NCBI GenBank assembly: GCA_002009475.1
Contig: AYTS01000082.1
Span: forward strand, 1 to 34,721
Direction: 5' to 3'
Length of the DNA: 34,721 nucleotides
Source: Candidatus Brocadia carolinensis
GTDB taxonomy: Bacteria; Planctomycetota; Brocadiia; Brocadiales; Brocadiaceae
The first letter of the stretch is position 1, and each line of letters opens with the position of its first letter. Below, piece by piece: positions 16,734-24,809 of this stretch. The notes beneath the pieces are model-generated. The model was not told the DNA's origin, searched no databases, and saw nothing but the letters and a program-made list of their open reading frames with translations. The position numbers and the translations under genes were made by a program.

Positions 16734-19052
16734 TCATCTAAACTTTGGCTTAAACAGCATCAGACAGCCGGGTGAAATAAATAAATCGGATACCATTGCG
16801 TTTACGGTGGTGACGCTGGTGAGTAAGCCAAAATATTGTATTGGTTTAAAACTTGAAAAGGAAAAGACCATAAACCCAAAGGCAGCAGATAAAGAAGTAA
16901 ACAGTGCTGTCTTCCCGGCTTCTTGCAAGGTACGGCAAACCGCATCAGCATGATTCCCGTCAGCAGACAATTCTTTCTTAAAGCGGTAAAAGATGTGAAT
17001 GGTGTTATCGACGGATATCCCCAGGGCAATACTGGCAATCATGATCGTTGCTGCGTCTAGTTTTATGCCGGTGAATCCCATCAAACCCAGGGTTATGATG
17101 CCGGGCAGCACATTTGGTATAATGCTGATAAGCCCAATTTTAAATGATTTCAAAACGACTGCCGTTGAAATAAAGGTCAGCAAAAAGGCCAGAGAAAAGG
17201 ATTGTATTTCACTCCGGAGGATGCTGTCCTGAACATCGATTAAAAGGGGAACTATCCCCGTAAAATGCCATGACAGCGCGGTTGTATCAAGATGTTGGCG
17301 GATGTATTCTTTTATTGATTTTATGATGGACAGGTATTGGTTCGAGCCGACCTGCTTCATTCGTACGGAGATCCTTGCATCGGTGTGTTCCTTTGTATAC
17401 AGGTTATTCACATAGGAATCGCCGTAGAGAGCAGCCATTTTTATATAGTCTGTGGACTCTGTTGTGGTAGCTGGTATAGAATAATACTGTGGATTATCAT
17501 TGTTTACGATTTGATGAGTTTTCTGGATATAATTTGCAATGGAAATTGACCCTGTCACTTCGGGTATTTCACGAAGATGTTTCTGGAGATTTACCAGATT
17601 ATTCAATAGGTTTGGCTGAAGTATACTCATGCCATTGGTTGTTTCAGCAACGATTTCCACTGGCAGCAAGCCCATCAGATATTTTTCAATGTAGGCATTG
17701 TCCTTTGCTATTTGACTATCTACCGGGAAGGATGCCATGAGATCCGATTCTACCTGAAGTTTTGAGACGCCCCACGCACAGAATAAACCCGTAGCAAGTC
17801 CACAGGAAAGGATGATCGTCTTGTACTGTACGATGAAGCGGCCGAGGCAGAACAGGAGTCGTCCCATACCTCGTTCTCTGTCAAAACTCTCTGCTGAATC
17901 GTTTTCGGGTAAAACTTTGTTCCCGGCATATACAGGCTTACCTGGAGGGACAAAGGATAGCAATATGGGGATAAACGTCATGCTGATAAGAAAGGTCAGT
18001 GCAGCACAACCACTCATGAATAATCCGGTGATGAAAACGGGAGGGATGCTGCTGGTTGCCAGAGAAACGAACCCGATTGCCGTTGTGATCGTGGTCATGA
18101 AAATAGGAACACCGACATGCCGTAATGTATTGCAAATGGCATCTTCCTGATGGATGGAAGACGTACTCTCACGATAATAGTGACTGATCATATGGATTGA
18201 GGCTGAAAGGGTGATGATAAAGGTCAGAGGGAGAAGCATGTTTGAGATCATATTCATCGTCTGGCCAAGCAGCACAAAACAACCGGTGATCCATATGATA
18301 CAAACCCCAACCGTCAAGAGCGGGATTAATACACCGGAAAATTTTCTAAACAGACATCCTAACACAATAAGTGACATCACAAACATCAGTGGCGTAAGCC
18401 TGTCCATGTCTTGCTTTGACATGCGATCAAGTTCTGTATTTACAACAGACGGACCGGCAACATGATACATAGGGGTTCTTTTCTGCGTGTGCTCCGGCTT
18501 AACAGTTGCTTGGTACAATATTTCTTTGACTTCGCTCACTAATTGTTTTCTTGATTCTGGTCCTTTACACTTTATAGTGGCAATGATGGCCGTTGTTTTA
18601 CCATTCTGAGAAATAAGATTATTTCGGTACCCTGAATCTGCGAGTAATTGCTGTTTAAAGATGCTCATCACAGATCGCCCCGGCTGAGATCTGATTTTAT
18701 TCTGAAAAACAGGAGACGTAATCTTCTCTTTCAATACATCTGCTATTGAGGTAACCCTCTCAATGCCATCCAATCCCCTCATCTTCTCTGCAACCGTCTT
18801 AATACCCAGGATACGGTCTTTGGTAAACAGATTCGCAGCGCTGAAGGCCACGACCAAAAACTCCTCATCCCCGAATTTCTCCAAAAATGCCTTGTAATAA
18901 TCCAAGTCCTTATCATCTTTTGAAAGCCAGATTTCTATGGAATTGTCAGTTCTTATTCCTCTGGCACAGTAACCCAAAAATGCTGTTATTATGATGGTAC
19001 AGACTAAGATTATCACTCTGAATTTAAGGAGGATATGAACGTATTGTTTCAA
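16734..19052 (-). CDS. MMPL/RND-family transporter
   Basis: A 772-residue inner-membrane protein with the twofold RND layout. Helix 1 (about 11-30) is followed by a large external loop and a first helix bundle (about 225-370). Helix 7 (about 408-428) is followed by a second external loop and a second bundle (about 630-770). This is the MMPL/HpnN/Patched-like class, which moves lipids or other hydrophobic molecules using the proton gradient. GISVDNTIHIFYRF in the second half matches the conserved helix 10 acidic motif, and ASIHMISHYYRE is the matching motif in the first half. The start is a TTG at 19052 with GAGGT upstream. Its place between a reductase/SCP2 set and an acyl ligase fits lipid export, which is inference. 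Confidence 0.85.
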   Translation of the reverse strand: MKQYVHILLKFRVIILVCTIIITAFLGYCARGIRTDNSIEIWLSKDDKDLDYYKAFLEKFGDEEFLVVAFSAANLFTKDRILGIKTVAEKMRGLDGIERVTSIADVLKEKITSPVFQNKIRSQPGRSVMSIFKQQLLADSGYRNNLISQNGKTTAIIATIKCKGPESRKQLVSEVKEILYQATVKPEHTQKRTPMYHVAGPSVVNTELDRMSKQDMDRLTPLMFVMSLIVLGCLFRKFSGVLIPLLTVGVCIIWITGCFVLLGQTMNMISNMLLPLTFIITLSASIHMISHYYRESTSSIHQEDAICNTLRHVGVPIFMTTITTAIGFVSLATSSIPPVFITGLFMSGCAALTFLISMTFIPILLSFVPPGKPVYAGNKVLPENDSAESFDRERGMGRLLFCLGRFIVQYKTIILSCGLATGLFCAWGVSKLQVESDLMASFPVDSQIAKDNAYIEKYLMGLLPVEIVAETTNGMSILQPNLLNNLVNLQKHLREIPEVTGSISIANYIQKTHQIVNNDNPQYYSIPATTTESTDYIKMAALYGDSYVNNLYTKEHTDARISVRMKQVGSNQYLSIIKSIKEYIRQHLDTTALSWHFTGIVPLLIDVQDSILRSEIQSFSLAFLLTFISTAVVLKSFKIGLISIIPNVLPGIITLGLMGFTGIKLDAATIMIASIALGISVDNTIHIFYRFKKELSADGNHADAVCRTLQEAGKTALFTSLSAAFGFMVFSFSSFKPIQYFGLLTSVTTVNAMVSDLFISPGCLMLFKPKFR

Positions 19053-19080
19053 GGTGAAGACCTCTTATTATGTAACAATT

Positions 19081-19388
19081 TATAGTAAACGTATTTCATG
19101 AGTTGACATGTGCTGGTCACTGCGAGCCCAAGCGAAACAAACCCATGAGATTCCTCGCTTTGCTCGGAATGACAGTCATAGAGATTGCTTCAGAAAAGAC
19201 CCTCGCAATGACACTGGCGATGACTTTGATGACATACAGGTTGTCCATTGCGGCACATTCGCGTTACTCAGGGTAAACTCCGTGAAGCAATCTTTCTCTC
19301 ATAAACAATCTGTACCGCCTGATAAGGGGTAAATAAGCTTAAGAAAAAACTTCCGGAAAAAGGAAGATTTTACACGGTAATAGTATAT
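19081..19388 (-). repeat. Dispersed composite repeat, copy 4 (diverged)
   Basis: Starts with TATAGTAAACGTATTTCATG and a TGCGAGCCCAAGCGAAACAA block, then continues as the reverse-orientation family repeat through GAAGCAATCTTTCTCTCA, CAATCTGTACC and TTTTACACGGTAATAGT. It is more diverged than copies 1, 3 and 5. It lies directly upstream of the MMPL gene. Confidence 0.8.
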
Positions 19389-19451
19389 ATCAATTCCCTC
19401 TCGTAAACCGTTTGTTGCTTGTCTTTGTGACATCAGCAAAACTACCGGATA

Positions 19452-19600
19452 GGGAGCATTCCCGATTTTTTGTAGCTTCTGCCAGGTTTTAATGAAACGT
19501 ACCGTGGTGTTAACCCTGACAGGGTTTGAAACCCTGTCAGGGTTGCTGGATTGCTTTGCCCTGATCCTATGAGCGGTTACAAAAAATCGGGAATGCTCCC
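19452..19600. mobile_element. 149-bp MITE-like element with perfect 23-bp inverted ends
   Basis: The arms 19452-19474 (GGGAGCATTCCCGATTTTTT plus GTA) and 19578-19600 are perfect inverse complements over 23 bp. Just outside are ACCGGATA (19444-19451) and GCCGGATA (19601-19608), which look like an 8-bp target duplication with one mismatch. Inside is a palindrome of the AACCCTGACAGGGTT type. There is no coding frame. It fits a non-autonomous element moved by a transposase encoded elsewhere. Confidence 0.7.
19512..19544. repeat. Perfect 15-bp hairpin inside the MITE-like element
   Basis: AACCCTGACAGGGTT (19512-19526), loop TGA, then its inverse complement (19530-19544). Each arm is itself a palindrome around one base, so several alternative folds are possible. 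Confidence 0.8.
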
Positions 19601-19618
19601 GCCGGATACCAGAGTATT

Positions 19619-19924
19619 TTAGGCATCTTCCCGCTCGTACTCATTTTCCCTGTCATCTTCATCATAAACTTCATCATCATCTTCGTTATTGTGACCGTCG
19701 TCATTGTCGCTCCATTGATTTTTCCTTAGGGAATGGCAATAGTACCATGAGTTATCCTTTGAACCACTATGCGGTAAAAGATAATGTTGGTTCTCGCCGG
19801 TGGTAATAGCAGGAGATGATATTATTGCTTTGAAGAAAAAGAAACCTATCACAAGCATGGACAACAGCAACAACGTTATCCTCTTCTTTTGTTGTAAAAA
19901 CTGGTATCTTACCTCATCTCTCAT
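19619..19924 (-). CDS. Small membrane protein with acidic tail
   Basis: A 101-residue protein, not recognised. One membrane helix lies at about 16-35 (TLLLLSMLVIGFFFF), after a short basic N-terminus. It is followed by a polar segment and a strongly acidic, D/E/N-rich tail over the last 30 residues. The tail is probably disordered and may bind cations. The ATG at 19924 has GGAG 8 nt upstream. It is 24 bp after the SCP2 gene, so it is probably the third gene of the reductase operon. The acidic tail is encoded by a low-complexity stretch. Confidence 0.6.
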   Translation of the reverse strand: MRDEVRYQFLQQKKRITLLLLSMLVIGFFFFKAIISSPAITTGENQHYLLPHSGSKDNSWYYCHSLRKNQWSDNDDGHNNEDDDEVYDEDDRENEYEREDA

Positions 19925-19948
19925 AACAATACTCCGTTTCTTTAAATA

Positions 19949-20329
19949 CTACATATACTCAACAAGGATATTCATCTTAAGCGCCAGGAGCATGTTGCCT
20001 TTGATGGTAACCTTTCCTTTAAAAAATGCCTTTTGGGGCGTTATTTCACGCCTGAGAATAGAGAGAAACGTATCGCTGTCCAATATAAAGACGCAGGTGG
20101 GTTTCTCAAGCATTTCCTTAGTTACTTCTGTGACGAAACCGTTTTCAACCACGACATACCATATTCCCTTTCCCCTATCCGTTATTTCGAATTGGATGAT
20201 AGCGCTAAGATTGGGTATTTTGGAGATTGGAGAATTGTTCACCCTGTCTTTTAACAAGTGATTGAAGTACTCAGTGTGAGTAATATAATCAGGTATTTCC
20301 GGCCTTTCATTCATGCGTATATATGCCAT
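19949..20329 (-). CDS. SCP2 sterol-carrier-domain protein
   Basis: A 126-residue stand-alone SCP2-like domain. The strand pattern IIQFEITDRGKGIWYVVVENG, then CVFILDSDTFLSILRREITPQKAFFKGKVTIKGN, matches the hydrophobic-ligand-binding fold; the last segment is the typical FxxGKxKIxGN. No signal peptide is present. It probably carries or presents a lipid or acyl chain. The ATG at 20329 is 4 bp after the reductase stop, so the two are co-translated, which supports a shared lipid pathway. Confidence 0.75.
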   Translation of the reverse strand: MAYIRMNERPEIPDYITHTEYFNHLLKDRVNNSPISKIPNLSAIIQFEITDRGKGIWYVVVENGFVTEVTKEMLEKPTCVFILDSDTFLSILRREITPQKAFFKGKVTIKGNMLLALKMNILVEYM

Positions 20330-20333
20330 ATCT

Positions 20334-21572
20334 TCAGGGGTTATACAACTTTGTTGTGGTCAGCTTGTCTGTGCGACAATTCTCTTTCATTAACGTATTT
20401 TTCTTACCCCAATTGGTATCGAGGGCATACTGAATAAAGCGGTTGATAACTTCCTGGGTAATGAAAGGACATTCGATTGTCGTGCCGCTTAACATGATCC
20501 TGGTGTTCGTGGAATCAAAATAAGGTTCTCCAAACATATATGGTTGAAACGTTTCCGTCCCTTTTAAAAAGAGTTTCTCCTCAAAAGTCTCCGGCTGTAT
20601 TTGAAATTCGTACCTGGGGACGATTCTTACCCGGTGAACACCAGTTGCAAACGTCATCCATTCCGCAAGTTCACCAAGGGTGGGCGGAGACGGATTCACA
20701 ATCTGAAATGTCTTGTTTATACTCTGTTCCTGTCTGGAGATGGCAACGATTGCCTGAGTGACGTAATCTACCGGTACCAGGTTGATCGTGGCATGTTTGT
20801 CGCCAGGGATTCTCAGGGACGGAGAATAGCCTAAACTCTTTTTGCTACTCCGTGGTGCATCCTCGTTTTTTTGTGTTTCATAATTTTTGAGATGGTGTAA
20901 TCCTTTGCCAAACACATAAATATTGTCGTAATTACGGGTAACACCGGTTCTGGAATCACCGATAACGATGCTTGGGCGATAGATTGTCGTAGGGATATTA
21001 TATCGGGCAGCGAGCTGTCTCAGTAATTTTTCGGCATTAAATTTTGATTTTTCGTAGGAGTTGTTAAAGGTCTGATTTTTCTCCAACTCATATTCAAAAA
21101 TGGTGTCACGTCGTGTTCCTGCGACATACGCCGTACTCATATAGTGAAATCTTTTCCTTTTACCTGAAAGACAAAACCATGCTGAGTGTTCAGTGCCATA
21201 GATGTTAGTTTGCACCAGCATATCATCTGATTCATGGTGAAACTTGGTTGCGGCAGCACAGTGAAATACCTCATCAACCGTGCCTGATAATCTTGAATAA
21301 TCCTTCGCGTGCAGCCCGAAATGCTTATGGGAAATGTCTCCTTCTACGACTTCCACACGGCCAGAGAGTCTGGCGGATACCGGTGCTGCTTCTGTATCCA
21401 GTAATGGGAAAACCTCGGAAATCCTCTCCCTGGCTCTCATCTGCTTGGAATTTCTGATCAAAAGTACAAGGTTAAAACCGGCATCGAGAAGCTCTCGCGA
21501 TATAAAACTTCCTAAAAATCCTGTTGCACCAGTTATCAGTATGGTCTTTTGTTTCATTATTTTTATTAGCAC
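20334..21572 (-). CDS. Fatty-acyl/thioester reductase (NAD-binding, male-sterility type SDR)
   Basis: A 412-residue extended short-chain dehydrogenase of the NAD_binding_4 family, which includes fatty-acyl-CoA reductases and the reductase domain of carboxylic acid reductases. The NADPH loop is TGATGFLG (about 14-21). The substrate side shows HCAAATKF (104-111), MSTAYVAGTRRD (145-156) and the catalytic Tyr173-x3-Lys177 in NSYEKSK. The C-terminal third is less conserved and would set chain specificity. GTG 21572 is the longest start; ATG 21557 (MKQKTILITGATG) is equally plausible. It leads the operon with SCP2 and the acidic-tail protein. Reduction of an activated acid to an aldehyde or alcohol is the expected reaction. 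Confidence 0.8.
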   Translation of the reverse strand: MLIKIMKQKTILITGATGFLGSFISRELLDAGFNLVLLIRNSKQMRARERISEVFPLLDTEAAPVSARLSGRVEVVEGDISHKHFGLHAKDYSRLSGTVDEVFHCAAATKFHHESDDMLVQTNIYGTEHSAWFCLSGKRKRFHYMSTAYVAGTRRDTIFEYELEKNQTFNNSYEKSKFNAEKLLRQLAARYNIPTTIYRPSIVIGDSRTGVTRNYDNIYVFGKGLHHLKNYETQKNEDAPRSSKKSLGYSPSLRIPGDKHATINLVPVDYVTQAIVAISRQEQSINKTFQIVNPSPPTLGELAEWMTFATGVHRVRIVPRYEFQIQPETFEEKLFLKGTETFQPYMFGEPYFDSTNTRIMLSGTTIECPFITQEVINRFIQYALDTNWGKKNTLMKENCRTDKLTTTKLYNP

Positions 21573-21780
21573 CGTTTTTCAAGCTCGTGAACCTATAAAT
21601 GTTTACACACCTTCTGTGGCAATGGCATGTACGATGAAATGTGAGAAGCAATGAGAGTGCCGAATATTTTTGAAAAAGATGTAAGAGTAAGGATGTGCGG
21701 TAAGTGTTTGTGTTGTATTGTAATAAAGGTTAATAAGTTTTTGTCTTTTTGGGATACGACTTATTGTAAGTATGAAATCG

Positions 21781-21815
21781 TGTAATAGTTACATGGAATA
21801 ATTGTAACAATTACA
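21781..21815 (-). promoter_or_regulatory. Tandem palindromic operator over a candidate promoter
   Basis: Two 13-bp perfect palindromes of the form TGTAA-N3-TTACA lie at 21781-21793 and 21803-21815, with centres exactly 22 bp apart. On the minus strand a -35-like TTGTTA (21805-21810) and a -10-like TATTAC (21782-21787) are spaced 17 bp, so each palindrome covers one promoter element. A third, different palindrome, ACTTA-TTG-TAAGT, is centred another 22 bp downstream at 21765. This fits a repressor acting on the reductase operon; the regulator is not in the window. Confidence 0.45.
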
Positions 21816-21843
21816 AAAACACCAATTCAGAATGACGCGAGAT

Positions 21844-23286
21844 TTATAAGCCGGTCAGGGTATAAAGCAACAATCCTTCCCGTGTGCTATCGGTATAAGG
21901 ATTCCCTTTAATAGTCACTCTTGGTGGGTGCGTTATGCCGAATTGCCTGATTTCTCCAAAAGAATGAACCAGGAGAATTTGTTGCGGGTTATCTAGTGAG
22001 GATAATAAATCTCTCTGTACCTCTGTTATGTCCCGCACCTTCCTCACATCCCATTGAGGGGCATAATAGTCAAAGAATCTTTTCTCATCACTGCAGTAAA
22101 TTCTCAAAGAAAGTGGATTACCTTGCCTTTCTATCCATTGAATTATTTGTATCGGCGCCGGAACTTCCTGGTGATATTTGATAACGAGCCTGAACGACGT
22201 AACTGCCATACTCATAATCAGGGACAACGTAAGAATCAGAGCAATGCCTTTGTAATCTCTTTCACCGGCTTTGCATAATCCATACGCAATCATCATCAGT
22301 AGCAGCGGTATGATGGGCAATATATGCCGCGGATTTGCCACGTTTTGTCCAAGAATTACCCAAAGCAAATAAGGAAGGACATATGCTCCAAGAAACCGCA
22401 CTCTGCGGTCAACGCGACGATATTTGAGGAACCAATAAAGAGAGATTGCCATGATTACGGAAGGAATTAATCTCAGAACAGAGGAATCGTACCACCAGCC
22501 ACCTAGCCCATATGCCCATATTGACTTTGCGAGACAAATGATTCTATCGAGTCCGCCAAAAGTAATTACCGAGCCACCCCAATCGGTGAAATGGCCATGC
22601 GAGAATACAAAGCCGTTCTGCCAAAAAGGACGCCAACCCACATATCCGATTTGTGGAAAAAGCCACGTGATGATGCCGATCGTGAGTCCGAGCAAACCAA
22701 GAGAAAGAGCCCTTTTTTCACGAGGCACTTTTAGGGTAGTTATATAAAAAAGGGAGGCTGCCCATACGGCAATAAAAGGAAAATTGGAAATGCGTGTACC
22801 CAGTCCGAAACCCAAAGCAAGACTGCCCCAGAAAATGCAGCCCTTGTGTGCCGTAGTACATGCATAACACAACAGGCAGGCGGAGACGATTACAAAAAAG
22901 AGACCCATCGTGTCGGAGGTTGGTCTTTCAGATTGCAGCCAGCATAAAGGGTTGAGGAGATAAAAAAGAGCGGTTAATATTGCAATTTTTTCGGAAAACA
23001 GGTGTTTGGCAAGAAGTGATAAGGGGAAGATCGTGAGACTGCCAAACAATACACCCGGCATGGTCAATGCCCATACATCATCGCGGAATACTTTAAAAAA
23101 AAGGCGTGAGATAAATATATAGACAGGATAACCTGGGAAATGAGGCTGAAACTGGGACAGATCGTAGTCTTGAAGCCCCAGGGCAAAGTCTATGCTGTCA
23201 CAACTATCAAGATATTTGCCCGTAAAACACAGGCGCAGGAAAAAGCAAGCGAGGAACAGGAAATTCACTCTCCAGCGAAAATTCAT
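21844..23286 (-). CDS. GT39/ArnT-like polyprenyl-phosphate glycosyltransferase
   Basis: An about 480-residue polytopic membrane protein with ten or more helices and a C-terminal soluble part. The first external loop DSCDSIDFALGLQDYDL, then HFPGYPVYIF, resembles the acidic catalytic loop of GT39/PMT and ArnT-type enzymes, which move a sugar from a polyprenyl phosphate to a protein or lipid. LLNPLCWLQSERPTSDT and GLGTRISNFPF fit the next conserved loops. The donor and acceptor are unknown. ATG 23286 is the likely start; the open frame continues to a GTG at 23331, but those codons run into the dispersed repeat. Downstream on the same strand are the reductase genes, so envelope or glycolipid work is plausible. 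Confidence 0.75.
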   Translation of the reverse strand: MNFRWRVNFLFLACFFLRLCFTGKYLDSCDSIDFALGLQDYDLSQFQPHFPGYPVYIFISRLFFKVFRDDVWALTMPGVLFGSLTIFPLSLLAKHLFSEKIAILTALFYLLNPLCWLQSERPTSDTMGLFFVIVSACLLCYACTTAHKGCIFWGSLALGFGLGTRISNFPFIAVWAASLFYITTLKVPREKRALSLGLLGLTIGIITWLFPQIGYVGWRPFWQNGFVFSHGHFTDWGGSVITFGGLDRIICLAKSIWAYGLGGWWYDSSVLRLIPSVIMAISLYWFLKYRRVDRRVRFLGAYVLPYLLWVILGQNVANPRHILPIIPLLLMMIAYGLCKAGERDYKGIALILTLSLIMSMAVTSFRLVIKYHQEVPAPIQIIQWIERQGNPLSLRIYCSDEKRFFDYYAPQWDVRKVRDITEVQRDLLSSLDNPQQILLVHSFGEIRQFGITHPPRVTIKGNPYTDSTREGLLLYTLTGL

Positions 23287-23320
23287 GTGGTGAGGCTCAT
23301 AAATAAATTTCTTTTTTAGC

Positions 23321-23514
23321 AGTTTTTTCACAACCCTATTTACCCCTTATCAGGAGGTACAGATTGTTCATGAGAGAAAGATTGCTTCGCTTCGCTCGCA
23401 ATGACAACGCACCATATGTCATCAAAGGCATAGCCGGTGTCATTGCGAGGGTCTTTTCCGAAGCAATCTCCCGCTTTCACAACGGAGAATTGGGTGCGGC
23501 TGTGCTGCGCTATG
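23321..23514 (+). repeat. Dispersed composite repeat, copy 5
   Basis: Closely matches copy 1 from AGTTTTTTCACAACCCTATT to GAGAATTGGGTGCGGC, and continues to CTGCGCTATGT like the end of copies 3 and 6. The outer AGTATTACCGTG segment is absent. It abuts the 5' end of the glycosyltransferase gene and so replaces its upstream region. Confidence 0.85.
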
Positions 23515-23551
23515 TGCTCTGCACAAAAGGAATCCATGGCGCTGGTGGTGT

Positions 23552-23567
23552 CCCCCGCTGGCGGGGG
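23552..23567. repeat. CCCCCGC/GCGGGGG hairpin
   Basis: A 7-bp perfect stem (23552-23558 with 23561-23567) and 2-nt loop followed by TTAGGGGTAG. It is a short G/C-rich dispersed repeat between the glycosyltransferase and the LysM frame. There is no T-run on either side, so it is not a typical terminator. Confidence 0.5.
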
Positions 23568-23641
23568 TTAGGGGTAGTGGGTATCCCTCTCACAGGTCGA
23601 TTACAGGGGATATGCACTATCTTTTTTAAAAAACTAAATTA

Positions 23642-24139
23642 TTACCATGATCCTGCCTTTGAAATAGCGAGTGGTACGATGATTACCTGTCCAACAGGGA
23701 GATCCTTAATATCTTTTATTTCTTGCTTATTGGCATGATAAATGACCGTCCATCTCTTCCCGTCATCAAAGACCTTTGTGGCAATTTTATAAAAGCTGTC
23801 ACCCCATTTTACCCGATATACGGACTTCTTGTATCTCTTTCTATCTATCGTTTGTGAATCTTCAATATCATTGAGGATCGGCATATCGGGGATGACCAGT
23901 TCCTGTCCAGCTTTTAGAGTAACATCTGATACGTCATTATTGGATCTGCTGATGTCTTTTGCCTTCGATGTGGCATCATAAAATTTTTCGGAAATACTCG
24001 ATAACGTATCGCCGTCCTGTACCCTATAATACACCCCTATTGAACGTCCATGGGATTTTACAAGAATTACGTTGGCATTAATGGGGGAGTCAAAATCCTT
24101 AGCCGGTATACTGGTGAGAAATTTCTTTACGAGGCGGTC
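23642..24139 (-). CDS. Tandem LysM domains, probably the C-terminus of the adjacent lipoprotein
   Basis: Two LysM domains are visible: YYRVQDGDTLSSISEKFYD...LKAGQELVIP, and SVYRVKWGDSFYKIATKVFDDGK...LPVGQVIIVP. They bind peptidoglycan or other N-acetylglucosamine polymers. The frame is open from about 24139 and encodes RLVKKFLTSIPAKDFDSP before the LysM part, which has no start codon of its own. The only start inside is a GTG at 24034, which would cut into the first LysM domain region. The upstream residues continue the lipoprotein sequence (INVREKVFAET then RLVKKFLTSIP), so one base seems to be missing near 24139-24145. A full protein would be 354 residues. Confidence 0.65.
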   Translation of the reverse strand, partial: DRLVKKFLTSIPAKDFDSPINANVILVKSHGRSIGVYYRVQDGDTLSSISEKFYDATSKAKDISRSNNDVSDVTLKAGQELVIPDMPILNDIEDSQTIDRKRYKKSVYRVKWGDSFYKIATKVFDDGKRWTVIYHANKQEIKDIKDLPVGQVIIVPLAISKAGSW

Positions 24140-24706
24140 GCAGTCTCAGCAAAAACCTTTTCTCTGACATTAATCGAGCTTTCTATCACTGCTTCCGGTA
24201 TGCTGAATGGGGAGACGGGTATCGCATCACTATGCGTTCTTTCTGTATGATCAGCCTGCCAGATTACGGTGTATGACCTTGCATCTACCATCTTCAGTTC
24301 TGCCCCGAATGTCACATGGGAATATAAACAAAAATACTTCTTACAACACTTTGTCACAGTTCCATAGATAAGGGCATCGGCTTTTACGATACGTCCTATT
24401 TTGAAAATGTCTTCTTTATCGAGATTGGATGCGTCAATTGAAGCTAGTTTAAGCCGTTCGTCGATCTCTTCAAGTTTCAGCAAATTATAACCTTTTATAC
24501 TGAGGTTCGTAAAAAAACATTTGCGCAGTACTTCGTCGGCCCCTTTCTTTTCACTTTTGTTCGTAAAGGGCAGAATTGCTACGGTGGTTATTTTGCTTCT
24601 TTCCGTTGTGTGAAGTGTCTTAACGTGGGGAGCTGATTTTTCCTCCATGTAATTGCAGGCTGATATGAAAAAAAAAGGCGATGAAGACAAAAAAATATTT
24701 CTTCAC
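24127..24706 (-). CDS. GNA1162/DUF799-like or CsgG-like lipoprotein (apparent frameshift in signal peptide)
   Basis: After removing one A from the nine-A run at 24668-24676 (+ strand), the GTG at 24706 gives MKKYFFVFIAFFFISACNY, a clean lipoprotein signal with the lipobox ISAC. Without the change, the signal is cut and the frame starts at a TTG inside it. The body has ITTVAILPFTNKSEKKGADEV, then LSIKGYNLLKLEEIDERLK and ADALIYGTVTKC, the pattern of GNA1162 (DUF799) or CsgG-like envelope lipoproteins. It ends early at 24127, right where the LysM frame takes over. A membrane-held lipoprotein that grips peptidoglycan is the likely whole product. Confidence 0.7.
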
Positions 24707-24769
24707 GTAATTACTCACGGGTATATGATTATTATGAAATCGCCGGGTTCCAGGGGAAAATATGTCTTC

Positions 24770-24799
24770 AGTATAATAACAAATCCAGGGAATAATCAA
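24770..24799 (-). promoter_or_regulatory. Candidate sigma70 promoter of the lipoprotein gene
   Basis: On the minus strand TTGATT (24794-24799) and TATACT (24770-24775) are separated by 18 bp, about 64 bp before the GTG at 24706. It lies in the gap after the NtrC-type gene. Moderate matches only. Confidence 0.35.
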
Positions 24800-24809
24800 A
24801 AGTTATTCA

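Noticed and set aside
16338..16953. Short plus-strand frames around the repeats (peptides with SLRAKRSNLSL and similar)
   Set aside because: They are translations of the dispersed repeat and of the end of the MMPL gene.
15026..23286. Ladderane ring-forming gene cluster
   Set aside because: No radical SAM, desaturase or ketosynthase gene is present; only a general acyl-activation and reduction set is seen.
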